Source of the DNA: Thauera butanivorans NBRC 103042
GTDB lineage: Bacteria; Pseudomonadota; Gammaproteobacteria; Burkholderiales; Rhodocyclaceae
NCBI RefSeq assembly: GCF_001591165.1
Contig: NZ_BCUG01000042.1
Location: 1 to 42,944 of the forward strand
Direction: 5' to 3'
DNA length: 42,944 bases
In this document: positions 32,743-41,127 of the stretch, in pieces
Position numbering within the stretch: position 1 is the stretch's first letter
How the letters are laid out: the number at the start of each line of letters is the position of its first letter
Program-made: the position numbers and the translations under genes
The notes under the pieces: generated by a model
Database searches by the model: none
Told to the model about the DNA's origin: nothing
What the model saw: only the letters and a program-made list of their open reading frames with translations

Positions 32743-34022
32743 CCGGCACGGTACTGATCGGGGTGTTCATGCTCCTGCTGCTGGCCGGCGTGCCGCTGGC
32801 GGTCGGGCTGGGGGTGGCGAGCGTGGTCGTGCTGGCGATGGCGGGCTTCGACCAGCTTGCGGTGCCGACCAACATCTACGCCGGTATTGCCAAGTATCCC
32901 TTGCTGGCGATTCCGATGTTCGTGCTGGCCGGCATGATCTTCGAGCGTTCCGGCGTGGCCGTGCGGCTGGTGCGCTTCGTCACCGCCATCGTCGGCGAAT
33001 GGACGGGTTCGCTCGCGGTGGTCGCGGTGCTGGTGTCGATGCTGCTGGGCGGCGTGTCGGGCTCCGGCCCGGCCGACGCGGCGGCGGTGGCGGCGGTGAT
33101 GCTGCCATCGATGGTGGCGCGCGGCTATCCCAAGGGTTTTTCGGCCGGCCTGATCGCGGCCTCGGGTTCGACCGCGATCGTGACGCCGCCTTCGGTGGCG
33201 CTGATCGTCTATAGCGTGATGGTGCCGGCCGCGACCGTGCCGGCGCTGTTCGCCGCTGGCCTGTTTCCGGGCATGCTCGCGGCGCTGAGCCTGCTGCTGC
33301 CGGCGATCCTGATCAGCCGCAAGTACGGCTTCGGCCGTGGCTACAAGGCCGAGCGGCCGCCGCTGGGCAAGAGCTTCATCGATGCGATCTGGGGCCTGCT
33401 GGCGCCGGTGGTGATCCTCGGCGGCCTGCGCACCGGCTTGTTCACGCCGACCGAGGCGGCGGTGGTGGCGGTGGCCTACGGCATCTTCGTCGGCATGGTG
33501 GTGTATCGCACCATCGATCTGAAAGGGCTGTTCCGCATCATGGTCGATGCCGGCGAGTTGTCGGCGGTAGTGATGATGGTCATCGGCATCGCCTCGGTGT
33601 TCGCCTGGGCAGGCAATACGCTGGGCATTTTCGACGTCGCCGCCAGGGCGCTGGTCGGGCTGCATTCGAGCGAATGGATGATGCTGGTGTCGATCAACCT
33701 GCTGCTGCTGGTGGCGGGGATGTTCCTCGACGCGATCTCGATCTTCCTGATCCTGCTGCCCATCCTGGTGCCGATCGCGGTGGCGATGGGCTGGGACCTG
33801 GTGTGGTTCGGCGTGATGATGACGATCAACCTCGCCATCGGCCAGTTCACGCCGCCGATGGCGGTGTCGCTGATGATCACCTCGCGCATCGCCGGCATCG
33901 GCATGGAGGAGACTTTCCGCTGGGTGACTTGGCTGCTGCTGGCGATGCTGGGCGCGCTGACGCTGATGGTGGTGTTCCCGCAGATCGCGCTGTGGCTGCC
34001 CGGACAGCTGGGCTACCTGTAA
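32739..34022 (+). CDS. dctM: TRAP transporter large membrane subunit DctM
   Basis: A 427-residue polytopic membrane protein with about 12 hydrophobic helices. ATG 32739 overlaps the dctQ stop by four bases. Characteristic DctM segments are GGVSGSGPADAAAVAAVMLP and SAGLIAASGSTAIVTPPSVA in the first half, and NLAIGQFTPPMAVSLMI in the second, the two sodium/substrate hairpins. It performs Na+-driven import of the substrate delivered by DctP. The stop is followed by a GC-rich stem shared with the convergent lipoprotein gene. Confidence 0.95.
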   Translation: MTGTVLIGVFMLLLLAGVPLAVGLGVASVVVLAMAGFDQLAVPTNIYAGIAKYPLLAIPMFVLAGMIFERSGVAVRLVRFVTAIVGEWTGSLAVVAVLVSMLLGGVSGSGPADAAAVAAVMLPSMVARGYPKGFSAGLIAASGSTAIVTPPSVALIVYSVMVPAATVPALFAAGLFPGMLAALSLLLPAILISRKYGFGRGYKAERPPLGKSFIDAIWGLLAPVVILGGLRTGLFTPTEAAVVAVAYGIFVGMVVYRTIDLKGLFRIMVDAGELSAVVMMVIGIASVFAWAGNTLGIFDVAARALVGLHSSEWMMLVSINLLLLVAGMFLDAISIFLILLPILVPIAVAMGWDLVWFGVMMTINLAIGQFTPPMAVSLMITSRIAGIGMEETFRWVTWLLLAMLGALTLMVVFPQIALWLPGQLGYL

Positions 34023-34028
34023 AGAGGG

Positions 34029-34047
34029 CGCCGCGCTCAGCGCGGCG
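34029..34047. terminator. Stem at the convergent dctM/DUF799 ends
   Basis: CGCCGCGC (34029-34036) pairs with GCGCGGCG (34040-34047); the loop TCA is the stop codon of the minus-strand gene. A compact GC stem between two converging genes may block read-through in both directions, although T-runs are poor (CTCTTT on the minus strand). Confidence 0.45.
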
Positions 34048-34726
34048 TCGCTTCCAGTTCGTATTTCGGCGAGCGCGGGCCGTACAGGATGCCGTTGGGC
34101 ATGGCGGCCGACAGCAGGCGGTGGCTGGTGATGCCGGCGATCGGGTGCGAGCGGTTGGTGCTGCTCTCGATGATCTGATTGACCACCGCGGTGATGAGCA
34201 TGCCGATCAGGCCGCCGCCCGAGTCGCGGCCTTCGGCGCTCGAAGCGGTCGCCGAGCCTTGCCACAGCGTCTGTTCCGTGCGCAGGTCGATCAGGCGCGC
34301 CTGCGCCGTGACCCGGCTTTCGCTGGCGAGCACGGCATAGCTGGTGCCGTACTGCTCGATGTTGATGTACAGCGCGGCGTCTGCGCCGAAGATTTCGTGC
34401 AGCTTGGCCAGCGGCACGCCGTGCATCTCGCCCGGGTTGTGCAGGCCGTTCTGCTGGAAGGTTTCGTCGACCAGGCTGACCGGGAACACGTAATAGCCCG
34501 ATTCCGCCAGCGGCATCGTGACCTGCGACAGCATGCTGTAGGTGGCTTCGACCTCCATCGAACTGTTGAGCGGCGGCAGCACCAGGATGGAAGCGGGCCG
34601 GCTCTGCCTGAAGGCCGAATAGTCGTAGCTGGCCTGCTGCGTGGCGCAGCCGGTGGCGAGCAAGGCCGTGAATGCGGCGATGAGGCCGGCCTTCAGGCGA
34701 AGGCGGCCGGCTGTCGTGGGATGCAT
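34037..34726 (-). CDS. DUF799 (GNA1162-like) lipoprotein
   Basis: A 229-residue lipoprotein: signal LKAGLIAAFTALLATGCATQ with lipobox ATGC. The mature part has RPASILVLPPLNSSMEVEAT, GYYVFPVSLVDETFQQNGLH, and LHEIFGADAALYINIEQYGT, the DUF799 pattern seen in meningococcal GNA1162. The fold resembles TolB N-terminal-like domains. It is the last gene of a three-gene lipoprotein operon (CsgG-type, DUF4810, DUF799), a conserved trio probably forming an outer-membrane complex. The stop lies in the loop of the shared hairpin. Confidence 0.88.
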   Translation of the reverse strand: MHPTTAGRLRLKAGLIAAFTALLATGCATQQASYDYSAFRQSRPASILVLPPLNSSMEVEATYSMLSQVTMPLAESGYYVFPVSLVDETFQQNGLHNPGEMHGVPLAKLHEIFGADAALYINIEQYGTSYAVLASESRVTAQARLIDLRTEQTLWQGSATASSAEGRDSGGGLIGMLITAVVNQIIESSTNRSHPIAGITSHRLLSAAMPNGILYGPRSPKYELEATPR

Positions 34727-34737
34727 CGATCGGGATC

Positions 34738-35112
34738 TCAGTCGGATTTGACGGCCTTGCGCATCAGGAAGTCCATGTAGGCGGCGCTTTCCGGATACAG
34801 GATCTTTTCGGCCTCGAAGTGCCGCAGCATCTGGTCGGGCTGTTCGCTTTCGGCGTACAGGATGCCCAGGTGCGCGTGGTAGCCCGGCGGCACCGCCAGG
34901 CTCCTGGCGCGGGCCTTCTCGAGCCCGGCCTCGAGCGCGGCGATTTGTTCCTGCGGGCCTTGTTCCTTGGTGAAGTGGCCGTATAGCGCGGGCTGGTATT
35001 CGCCCCAGTAGTAGAGAGGCTGATGCCTGTTGCCGCTGGCGCAGCCGGCCAGCAGCAACAGGCCCGCAGCCGGCAGCGCGGCCGCGAGGCGGGCGAGGGT
35101 GCGGGACTTCAT
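34738..35112 (-). CDS. DUF4810 lipoprotein
   Basis: A 124-residue lipoprotein with signal LAAALPAAGLLLLAGCASGN (lipobox LAGC). The mature portion starts with PLYYWGEYQPALYGHFTKEQ, typical for DUF4810, and contains two helical TPR-like segments (EQIAALEAGLEKARARSLAV, GYHAHLGILYAESEQPDQML). It is 11 bases upstream of the DUF799 gene and 31 bases downstream of the CsgG-like gene. The conserved association implies an accessory role in the same envelope complex. Confidence 0.87.
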   Translation of the reverse strand: MKSRTLARLAAALPAAGLLLLAGCASGNRHQPLYYWGEYQPALYGHFTKEQGPQEQIAALEAGLEKARARSLAVPPGYHAHLGILYAESEQPDQMLRHFEAEKILYPESAAYMDFLMRKAVKSD

Positions 35113-35143
35113 CGCAGGCTTGGTCGTCGTGGTAACGGAGGGG

Positions 35144-35833
35144 TCAGTGGGCAGGCTGCCAGGCGCCGGCTTCGATGCCTTCGACCAGCCGATTGACGGC
35201 CTCGCGCATGGCGAGGTCGAGCACCTTGCCGTTCAGCGTCGAATCGTAGCTGGCGGTGCCGCCGAAGCCGACGACTTCGCGGTTGTCCAGGCTGTATTCG
35301 CCGGCGCCCTGGGTGGAGAAGACGACTTCCGAGCTGGCGACATCGACGATGTTGAGGTTGACCTTGGCGTAGGCGACCTGCGACTTGCCGCGGCCGAGGA
35401 TGCCGAACAACTGGCGGTCGCCGGTTTCCTTGCGGCCGAACTCGGCGACGTCGCCGGTGATGACGTAGGCGGCGCCCTTGAGCTTCTGCGCAGCGCCGGA
35501 CAGTTCGGCTTCCTGCCTGATCTCCGCCATGTTGTCGCGGTCGAGCACGTTGAAGCGGCCGGTCTGCTGCAGATGGGTGATCAGGATGGTCTTGGCCTGG
35601 CTGCCGAGCCGGTCGACGTTGTCGCTGAAGATGCCGCGCATGAAGCTCGAACGGTTGTCGAACTTGCCCACCGCGATCAGGCTGCGCTGGCCGGTGTAGG
35701 GCGTGGCGACCGATGCGACCTTGGGGACTTCGAGCGTGCGGTGCTGCTCGGTGGCGCAGCCGGCGAGGAGGGCGGCGCCGATGCTCAGGGCGCAGACGGC
35801 AGCGAACTTGCGGGAAAGGGGAAGGGCGCGCAT
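35144..35833 (-). CDS. CsgG/HfaB-family lipoprotein
   Basis: A 229-residue lipoprotein with signal FAAVCALSIGAALLAGCATE (lipobox LAGC). The CsgG domain shows SLIAVGKFDNRSSFMRGIFS, AKTILITHLQQTGRFNVLDR, the ELSGAAQKLKGAAYVITGDV region, and SSEVVFSTQGAGEYSLDNRE. CsgG forms an outer-membrane secretion pore in curli systems, but this short HfaB-like branch lies with DUF4810 and DUF799 and no curli subunit is nearby. First gene of the three-gene minus-strand operon; the promoter would be in 35834-35998, where an AT-rich patch lies just upstream of the start. Confidence 0.9.
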   Translation of the reverse strand: MRALPLSRKFAAVCALSIGAALLAGCATEQHRTLEVPKVASVATPYTGQRSLIAVGKFDNRSSFMRGIFSDNVDRLGSQAKTILITHLQQTGRFNVLDRDNMAEIRQEAELSGAAQKLKGAAYVITGDVAEFGRKETGDRQLFGILGRGKSQVAYAKVNLNIVDVASSEVVFSTQGAGEYSLDNREVVGFGGTASYDSTLNGKVLDLAMREAVNRLVEGIEAGAWQPAH

Positions 35834-35998
35834 GGAGGATGGCTTCCGATTATGTCAAATGGAACGATGCGCGATTATGTCGCAAAGGGCGGGCGACAAG
35901 CCAGGAACTTGTTCTCATCTGGTGGCGGCTGCCCGTTTTCCGGCTGCAGGCGTTTTCTGCAGCCGGGTGCGGATGCGGATCCCGCCCGCTTCGGACCG

Positions 35999-36781
35999 TC
36001 AGACCCGCCGGAGCGGGCGGGTGGCTGCGGCCCCCAGCACCGCTCCCATCAACAGCAGCAGCGAGCCGGGCTCGGGCACTTGCGAGCTCGGTACCATGGT
36101 GCCGGACTGTTCCTTCCAGATGCCGACCGTATGGTTGTCCGATTCGTATCCTGCCCCCGGGGTGGTCTGCCTGAAGACGATCTCGTCGAAGCTGAAGCCG
36201 TCGTCGGCGAAGAAGTTCAGGAAGACATAGGGCTCGCCGCGGTTCTGGCCACGGAAGCCCTCGTTCGGGTTGCCGTGGTAGCCCGGTTTGCCGGACACCA
36301 GACCGAACACGTCATTGGCGCTGAAGGAGAACACTTCGGTGCCGCTGCTGAAGAAGGATAGCTGGTTGCCGCCGTCGAGTGCGGACAGCCAGAAGCCGAA
36401 ATAGGTCAGATCCTGGTTGAAGGAGATCGAATAGCCGGACGTGGCGTTGATGCCGGAGACCGCGTAGTTGCCGCGGCCGCTTGCGCCGCCAAACTGGTCG
36501 GCGGCCTGGACATTCACGCCGTGGTAGGTGCCGATGATGCCGAGATCATCATTGCCGAAGTTCGAGACATGGATTCCATGGACGCCGGTCGACAAGGAAT
36601 CGAAGCGCTCGACGCCGACGATCTCCTCGCCCTTTGCATTGGAGCCCGGCTTGAACGAAGTGGTGGTGCTGGTCACGCCCGCCTCTTCGTAGGTGACCAC
36701 GAAGGCTGCCGCAGCGGTGGTGGAGGCGGCTGCCAGCGAGACGGCCAGCAGGGCGGGTGCGAGAATGCGAGTCTTGATCAT
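35999..36781 (-). CDS. PEP-CTERM sorted secreted protein
   Basis: A 260-residue protein from ATG 36781 (AAGGAAG upstream). The signal (MIKTRILAPALLAVSLAAAS, cleavage after AAA) is followed by an acidic, Gly/Asn/Ser-rich beta-type domain with few Lys and no Cys. The C-terminus is VPEPGSLLLLMGAVLGAAAT plus RPLRRV: the Pro-Glu-Pro motif, a transmembrane helix and an arginine cluster of the PEP-CTERM signal, which is cut by an exosortase (EpsH) encoded elsewhere. Such proteins decorate the surface or biofilm matrix of exopolysaccharide-producing bacteria. No exosortase or polysaccharide gene is in this window. Confidence 0.92.
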   Translation of the reverse strand: MIKTRILAPALLAVSLAAASTTAAAAFVVTYEEAGVTSTTTSFKPGSNAKGEEIVGVERFDSLSTGVHGIHVSNFGNDDLGIIGTYHGVNVQAADQFGGASGRGNYAVSGINATSGYSISFNQDLTYFGFWLSALDGGNQLSFFSSGTEVFSFSANDVFGLVSGKPGYHGNPNEGFRGQNRGEPYVFLNFFADDGFSFDEIVFRQTTPGAGYESDNHTVGIWKEQSGTMVPSSQVPEPGSLLLLMGAVLGAAATRPLRRV

Positions 36782-37151
36782 CGAGTGGCTTCCTTGGCAA
36801 GGACGTGCTGAACATTCATCCGGGTAGCTCATGCTCCGCGCGATGTTCGCGTTGAAGTGAAAATTGATAAATAGGCTGTTAATGGCAATTCTGGACCATT
36901 CCGTCCGGCGGATATAAGGAAGAACGGCACAGTCCACGCATCGCCGCGCACGGGAATCCGTGCTGAATCATGTTCCGTGCGCAACTTGTCACGCACGATG
37001 CGCTCGAACTCTGGGCGCGTGCCCGGAGAAGCGGCGTGACGCAGGTGCCGGAGTTGGTATTGCCGCGGTGGCCGGACGGCTTGCCGTCATCAGGAGGAGC
37101 GATGAAGAAATCGGTGTTGGCGCAGGGCGCATCCATCATGCGGGAGGCAGC
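36782..37151. other. 370-base intergenic region with AT-rich promoter patch and palindrome
   Basis: Between the divergent PEP-CTERM and hydrolase genes. An AT-rich patch at about 36862-36895 is the likely promoter area of the PEP-CTERM gene. GCACGG-GAAT-CCGTGC at 36948-36963 is a short perfect palindrome, with a further CCGTGC at 36976-36981. No convincing coding frame was found. Confidence 0.4.
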
Positions 37152-38228
37152 ATGGATACGCTGACGCACGCACTTTCCGGTGCGCTCGCGGGGCGCCTGC
37201 TGGCACCGCGCGGCAAGCCGGCATCAGCCGCGCCGCTGCCCAGGCCCTGGCAGGCGGTGGTCGCCGGCGCCGTCGCAGCGACTTTCCCCGACTTCGACTT
37301 CGTCCTCGGCTGGGTATCGGAGCTGACCTATCTGCGCGGCCATCGCGGCGTCACCCATTCGCTGTTGCTGCTGCCGCTGTGGGGGCTGCTGATCGCCTGG
37401 CTGCTGTCGCGCTTCTGGCAACGTGGCGGCCGCCGCGGGCCGGACTGGCGCAGCCTGTATGTCGTCGTCTGCGCGGCGATCCTGATCCACATCCTGGGCG
37501 ATCTCATCACCCAGTTCGGCACCATGATCCTCGCGCCGTTGTCCGAGCGCCGCTTCGGCTGGGGGACGAGCTTCATCATCGACCTGCCGCTGACCGGGAT
37601 CATCGTCGCCGGCCTGCTCGGCAGCGCGCTGTGGCGGCACAGCCGGGTGCCGTCGGCGCTGGCACTGGTGGCATTGGCGGGCTGGATCGGCGTCCAGGCC
37701 ACCGGGCGCAGCGAGGCGATCGATGCGGCCCATGCCTATGCCGAGCGGCAGGGCATCCGGCCCGTGCTGGTCGATGCCGCGCCACGTCCGGCCTCGCCCT
37801 TCAACTGGACGGCGATCGTCTTCGACGGCGAGCGCTACCACTACGCCCATCTCAACACCCGCCGCAGCGAACCCCTGCTCGCCAGCGCGGACGACAATTT
37901 CATCCGCCGCTTTTCCGCGCCTTACCTGCCGGTGGCGCAGGCGCAGTGGGAAGTGCGCGAGCGCTTCGGCGACAATGGCGTGCGTCAACTCGCGGAAAAG
38001 GTCTGGAGCGCCGAGGACTTCGCCTTCTTCCGCTGGTTCGCGATGTTCCCGGTGCTCGACCATGCCGAGAACGGGCCATCCGGCCAGTTCTGCGCCAACT
38101 TCGTCGACCTGCGCTTCATCACCCCGGGCCGCGACGAGACACCTTTCCGCTACGGGCTGTGCGGCCGCGAAGGCGGCTGGCGCCTGTTCGAGCGCGAACC
38201 CGGTGGCCCGCGCTGGGTGATGGACTGA
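37152..38228 (+). CDS. YdjM-like membrane-bound metal-dependent hydrolase
   Basis: A 358-residue membrane protein (ATG 37152, GGGAGG upstream). MDTLTHALSGALAGRLLAPR is the usual opening of the YdjM/DUF457 family, with metal-ligand histidines in DTLTHA, the acidic FPDFDFVLG, and the HRGVTHSLLLLPLWGLLIAW segment. Further helices include VVVCAAILIHILGDLITQFG and IIDLPLTGIIVAGLLGSALW. The C-terminal roughly 150 residues form a soluble domain. The family is annotated as metal-dependent hydrolases; some members are SOS-controlled. The substrate is unknown. Confidence 0.87.
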   Translation: MDTLTHALSGALAGRLLAPRGKPASAAPLPRPWQAVVAGAVAATFPDFDFVLGWVSELTYLRGHRGVTHSLLLLPLWGLLIAWLLSRFWQRGGRRGPDWRSLYVVVCAAILIHILGDLITQFGTMILAPLSERRFGWGTSFIIDLPLTGIIVAGLLGSALWRHSRVPSALALVALAGWIGVQATGRSEAIDAAHAYAERQGIRPVLVDAAPRPASPFNWTAIVFDGERYHYAHLNTRRSEPLLASADDNFIRRFSAPYLPVAQAQWEVRERFGDNGVRQLAEKVWSAEDFAFFRWFAMFPVLDHAENGPSGQFCANFVDLRFITPGRDETPFRYGLCGREGGWRLFEREPGGPRWVMD

Positions 38229-38275
38229 ACATCGTCCCTTCTCCTGTGTGCCGGGGATGTTTCGGCGTGGGCCGC

Positions 38276-38767
38276 TCAGGTCGGCTGGGTCTTGCGCGCG
38301 TCGCCCGCCGAGTCCAGCGGTCTCGCCTTCACCCTCAGCGAGTAGGTGGTCGGTTCGAAGCCGTGCCGGCGACAGAATTCTTCGATGGCCTCGTTCAGCA
38401 CTTCGTCGGTGAGCCAGTAGTCGCGGCCGGATTCTTCGCACAGGATGTGCTGGCGGAAGTCCTTCTCGGCCAGCGAATAGTGGGATTTTCCGGCGTCGAT
38501 GGCGTGAAGCGTCAGCACGCCGGCTTCGACGAAGCGCTTCAGCACGGTATAGATCGACGACAGCGACAGGGTGATGCCGTTCTCGTTGAGGCGGGCCTGG
38601 ATGTCGTAGGGCTGCAGCGGTTCATCGGCCTGGGCCAGCACCGTCCATACCGCCAGGCGGGGCACGGTGACCGACACGCCGGCCTTGCGCACGGCGTTGA
38701 TGGCGGCGTTGGTCGAATCGTTACTGTGGACCAGGGAAGGTATGCGGGTTTCCGGACTCGGCATCAT
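38276..38767 (-). CDS. Divergent Fur-family regulator
   Basis: A 163-residue Fur-superfamily protein. ATG 38767 shares one base with the stop of the upstream small ORF (TGATG), so I prefer it to ATG 38782. The winged helix is clear (VTVPRLAVWTVLAQADEPLQ, PYDIQARLNENGITLSLSSI, YTVLKRFVEAGVLTLHAIDA). The metal region is unusual: the His-rich segment is reduced to SHYSL ... RQHILCEESG, where the typical CxxCG knuckle has lost its second Cys, so the structural zinc site is absent. It may sense metal, peroxide or another signal. Operon with the small upstream ORF. Confidence 0.87.
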   Translation of the reverse strand: MMPSPETRIPSLVHSNDSTNAAINAVRKAGVSVTVPRLAVWTVLAQADEPLQPYDIQARLNENGITLSLSSIYTVLKRFVEAGVLTLHAIDAGKSHYSLAEKDFRQHILCEESGRDYWLTDEVLNEAIEEFCRRHGFEPTTYSLRVKARPLDSAGDARKTQPT

Positions 38768-38985
38768 CAGGTTTGCGCCCATTGTCGTATCAGGTTGTGA
38801 TAGGTGCCGGAGAGCCGGTTGACCTCGTCGGTGTTCTCCGTCCGGGTGGCCAGCCGCTGGATGCTGTTGTCGAGGTCGTACAGGATGGCGCGCCTTGCGT
38901 CGTCCTGGACCATGCTCCGCGTCCAGAAGAAGGAAGCCAGGCGCTGGAGGAAATCGCCAGCCGCCTCAGGCGGAGCGTGGCGCAC
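38767..38985 (-). CDS. Small protein coupled to the Fur-family gene
   Basis: Up to 72 residues from a GTG at 38985; an internal ATG at 38913 would give 48 residues (MVQDDARRAILYDLDNSIQR, then LATRTENTDEVNRLSGTYHN). It is polar and helical, with no cysteines, signal or membrane segment. Its TGA overlaps the ATG of the Fur-family gene by one base, and this tight coupling is the main reason to consider it real. Neither start has a good ribosome site. No family is recognised. Confidence 0.5.
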   Translation of the reverse strand: MRHAPPEAAGDFLQRLASFFWTRSMVQDDARRAILYDLDNSIQRLATRTENTDEVNRLSGTYHNLIRQWAQT

Positions 38986-39076
38986 TTTCGCGTCCGAGCG
39001 TGCCGTGCCGTGAACGCGCCGGTTCGTGCCGGCGCCTCATCCGCCCACCTCGGCCGGCGCCAGGGCGGGTGTTTGT

Positions 39077-39721
39077 TCATGGACGTGCCGCGAGTGCGTC
39101 TTCGCCGGGCTGGTTGAGCAGGTCGTCGATGGCGATCTGGATGCGCTGCGTGACCTTGTCGCGGTCGAGGCCGGGGTTGCGGATGGTGCGCTGGAGCAGC
39201 CCCTCGAAAAGACAGGCCAGCACCTCCACCATGCCGTCGATGGCGGCGGGGCTGTCCTGGTGGCCGCTACGGCGGCGGATGTCGCCGATGACGATGGCGA
39301 GCTCGCGCCTGCAGATGATGTCGGCCTCGTTGACGATCTGCGCCACGCGCGGGTTGCGCGCGGCCTCGGCGACGATCTCGAGCTTCAGCCCGGCGGCGTC
39401 GGGGTCGAGCTGCCTGACGACGCCTTCGGCGGCGCGTTCGATCAGCGCGGCGCGGACGTTGCATGCCGCACGGAACTGTGCCGTCATCTCCAGCAGGCTT
39501 TCGAGGTCCTGCGCGACGATCGCCGCGATGATGGCTTCCTTGTTCTCGAAGTAGTGGTAGATGTGGCCGGGGCTCATGCCCGCGATGGCGGATATCTTGG
39601 CAATGCTGGCGCCATGGAAACCATGTTCACGGAAGCACCGCGCGGCGGCGCACAGAATCTGCTGGCGGCGGGCGGCGGCGCGCGAGGCGTCGGTGGAGGG
39701 CGTCGTATCCGTGTTCTGCAT
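39077..39721 (-). CDS. TetR-family repressor of the RND operon
   Basis: A 214-residue TetR regulator. The HTH is GASIAKISAIAGMSPGHIYH with YFENKEAI, preceded by the conserved RRQQILCAAARCFREHGF. The C-terminal helical domain binds ligands. ATG 39721 is the most plausible start. It is divergently oriented to the RND genes, a common arrangement (AcrR/TtgR-like), and the palindromes at 39823-39854 lie between them. Drug or solvent binding would release repression. Confidence 0.9.
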   Translation of the reverse strand: MQNTDTTPSTDASRAAARRQQILCAAARCFREHGFHGASIAKISAIAGMSPGHIYHYFENKEAIIAAIVAQDLESLLEMTAQFRAACNVRAALIERAAEGVVRQLDPDAAGLKLEIVAEAARNPRVAQIVNEADIICRRELAIVIGDIRRRSGHQDSPAAIDGMVEVLACLFEGLLQRTIRNPGLDRDKVTQRIQIAIDDLLNQPGEDALAARP

Positions 39722-39822
39722 GTATTTGTCTGCCGTGGGCCTGGCGCCCGGAAAATTTTCGTTCCGCTGCTTTTGTCTCGCTGTCGCGGGCAATTTCCTT
39801 GCGGTGCAGCAAAGGCTAACAT

Positions 39823-39854
39823 AGAATGAGCGTTCAATCTAGAATAACCCTTCT
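39823..39854. promoter_or_regulatory. Candidate operators of the TetR repressor
   Basis: AGAATGAGCGTTCAATCT at 39823-39840 is symmetric at 14 of 18 positions, and AGAA-TAACCC-TTCT at 39841-39854 is a second short palindrome adjoining it. They lie between the TetR start (39721) and the membrane-fusion gene start (39923), in the only AT-rich stretch of the region. The TetR protein is the probable ligand. Confidence 0.5.
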
Positions 39855-39922
39855 AAGGGGCGGGGTCGAAGCGGAATGGAAAAACGCGGCGATGATCCTG
39901 TTCCTCGAATCACGAGGCTCCA

Positions 39923-41116
39923 ATGAAGAGAATCAATAGCGCCGTCATCAAGCCCGCTGTCGTGCTTGCGCTGAGCACCCTGTTCCTCGCCGCCTGCGGC
40001 GGCGGTGCAGAGCAAGGGGGCGCTTCGGCACAGGGCGCGCCGCAGGCGCCTGCCGTCACCGTGCTGACGGTCAAGACCGAAGCGGTGCCGATGGTGTCCG
40101 AACTGCCCGGCCGCACCAGCCCCTACCTGATCGCGGAGCTTCGCCCGCAGGTTTCCGGCATCGTCACCCAGCGCGCCTTCAATGAAGGCAGTGAAGTCAA
40201 GGCAGGCCAGGTGTTGTACCGCATCGATCCCGCGCCTTACCAGGCCACCTTCGACAGTGCGAAGGCGGCGCTCGCGCGAGCGCAGGCCAATGCCGAAGCG
40301 GCGCGCCTGACGGCCGAGCGCCATGCCGGCCTGGTCAGGATCGAGGCGGTCAGCAAGCAGGCCAACGACGACGCGCAGGCCGCGCTGCAACAGGCCAGGG
40401 CCGAAGTCGCGGCGGCGAAGGCGGCGCTGGACAAGGCGCGCATCGATCTCGACTACACCCAGCTCAAGTCGCCGATCGCCGGCCGCATCGGCCGCTCGGC
40501 GGTCACGCAGGGCGCGCTGGTCACCGCCAACCAGGCGCAGGCCCTGGCCACCGTGCAGCAGCTCGACCCGATCTACGTCGATCTGAGCCAATCCAGCGTC
40601 GAAATGCTGCGCATGCGCCGCGAAGTCGAGGCCGGCCGCCTGCAGGCCAATGCCAAGGGCGACGTGCCGGTGAAGCTGATCCTGGAGGACGGCAGCGAGT
40701 ACGGCGCCGAAGGCCGGCTGGCGCTGTCGGAGGTGACGGTCGACGAAGGTACCGGCAGCGTCACGATGCGCGCCCGCTTCCCGAACGCGGACGGCGTGCT
40801 GCTGCCCGGCATGTACGTGCGTGCCCGCCTGCCGCAAGGCATGCGCAACGAAGCCATCCTGGTACCGCATGCGGCGGTGTCGCACGATCCGCTCGGCAAC
40901 GCGGTGGTGATGGCGGTCGGCGCCGAGAACAAGGTCGAGGCGCGGACGGTGCAGACGGCGCAGTCGATCGGTTCCAACTGGGTGGTGACCGGCGGGCTTG
41001 CCGCCGGGGAGCGCGTCATCGTCGAAGGGCTGCAGAAAGTGCGCCCGGGCGTGCAGGTGCAGGCGCAGGAGGCGGGCAGCGCGCCCGCGCCGGCGCCGGC
41101 CGCTGAAGCGAAGTGA
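39923..41116 (+). CDS. RND efflux membrane-fusion lipoprotein (AcrA/MexA-like)
   Basis: A 397-residue periplasmic adaptor. The lipoprotein signal (VVLALSTLFLAACGGG, lipobox LAAC) is followed by the lipoyl half (LIAELRPQVSGIVTQRAFNE, GSEVKAGQVLYRIDPAPYQA), an alpha-helical hairpin (AALARAQANAEAARLTAERH ...), the second lipoyl half (ARIDLDYTQLKSPIAGRIGR), and beta-barrel/MP domains. It links the inner-membrane RND pump with an outer-membrane channel. The RND gene follows by 11 bases. The C-terminal Pro/Ala tail (APAPAPAAEAK) is low-complexity. Confidence 0.95.
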   Translation: MKRINSAVIKPAVVLALSTLFLAACGGGAEQGGASAQGAPQAPAVTVLTVKTEAVPMVSELPGRTSPYLIAELRPQVSGIVTQRAFNEGSEVKAGQVLYRIDPAPYQATFDSAKAALARAQANAEAARLTAERHAGLVRIEAVSKQANDDAQAALQQARAEVAAAKAALDKARIDLDYTQLKSPIAGRIGRSAVTQGALVTANQAQALATVQQLDPIYVDLSQSSVEMLRMRREVEAGRLQANAKGDVPVKLILEDGSEYGAEGRLALSEVTVDEGTGSVTMRARFPNADGVLLPGMYVRARLPQGMRNEAILVPHAAVSHDPLGNAVVMAVGAENKVEARTVQTAQSIGSNWVVTGGLAAGERVIVEGLQKVRPGVQVQAQEAGSAPAPAPAAEAK

Positions 41117-41127
41117 GGTAGCGGCTC

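Noticed and set aside
32379-34265. His/Arg/Asp-rich 628-codon minus-strand frame opposite dctQM
   Set aside because: Antisense of hydrophobic transmembrane codons typically gives such His/Arg/Gln-rich frames; no ribosome site and no motifs.
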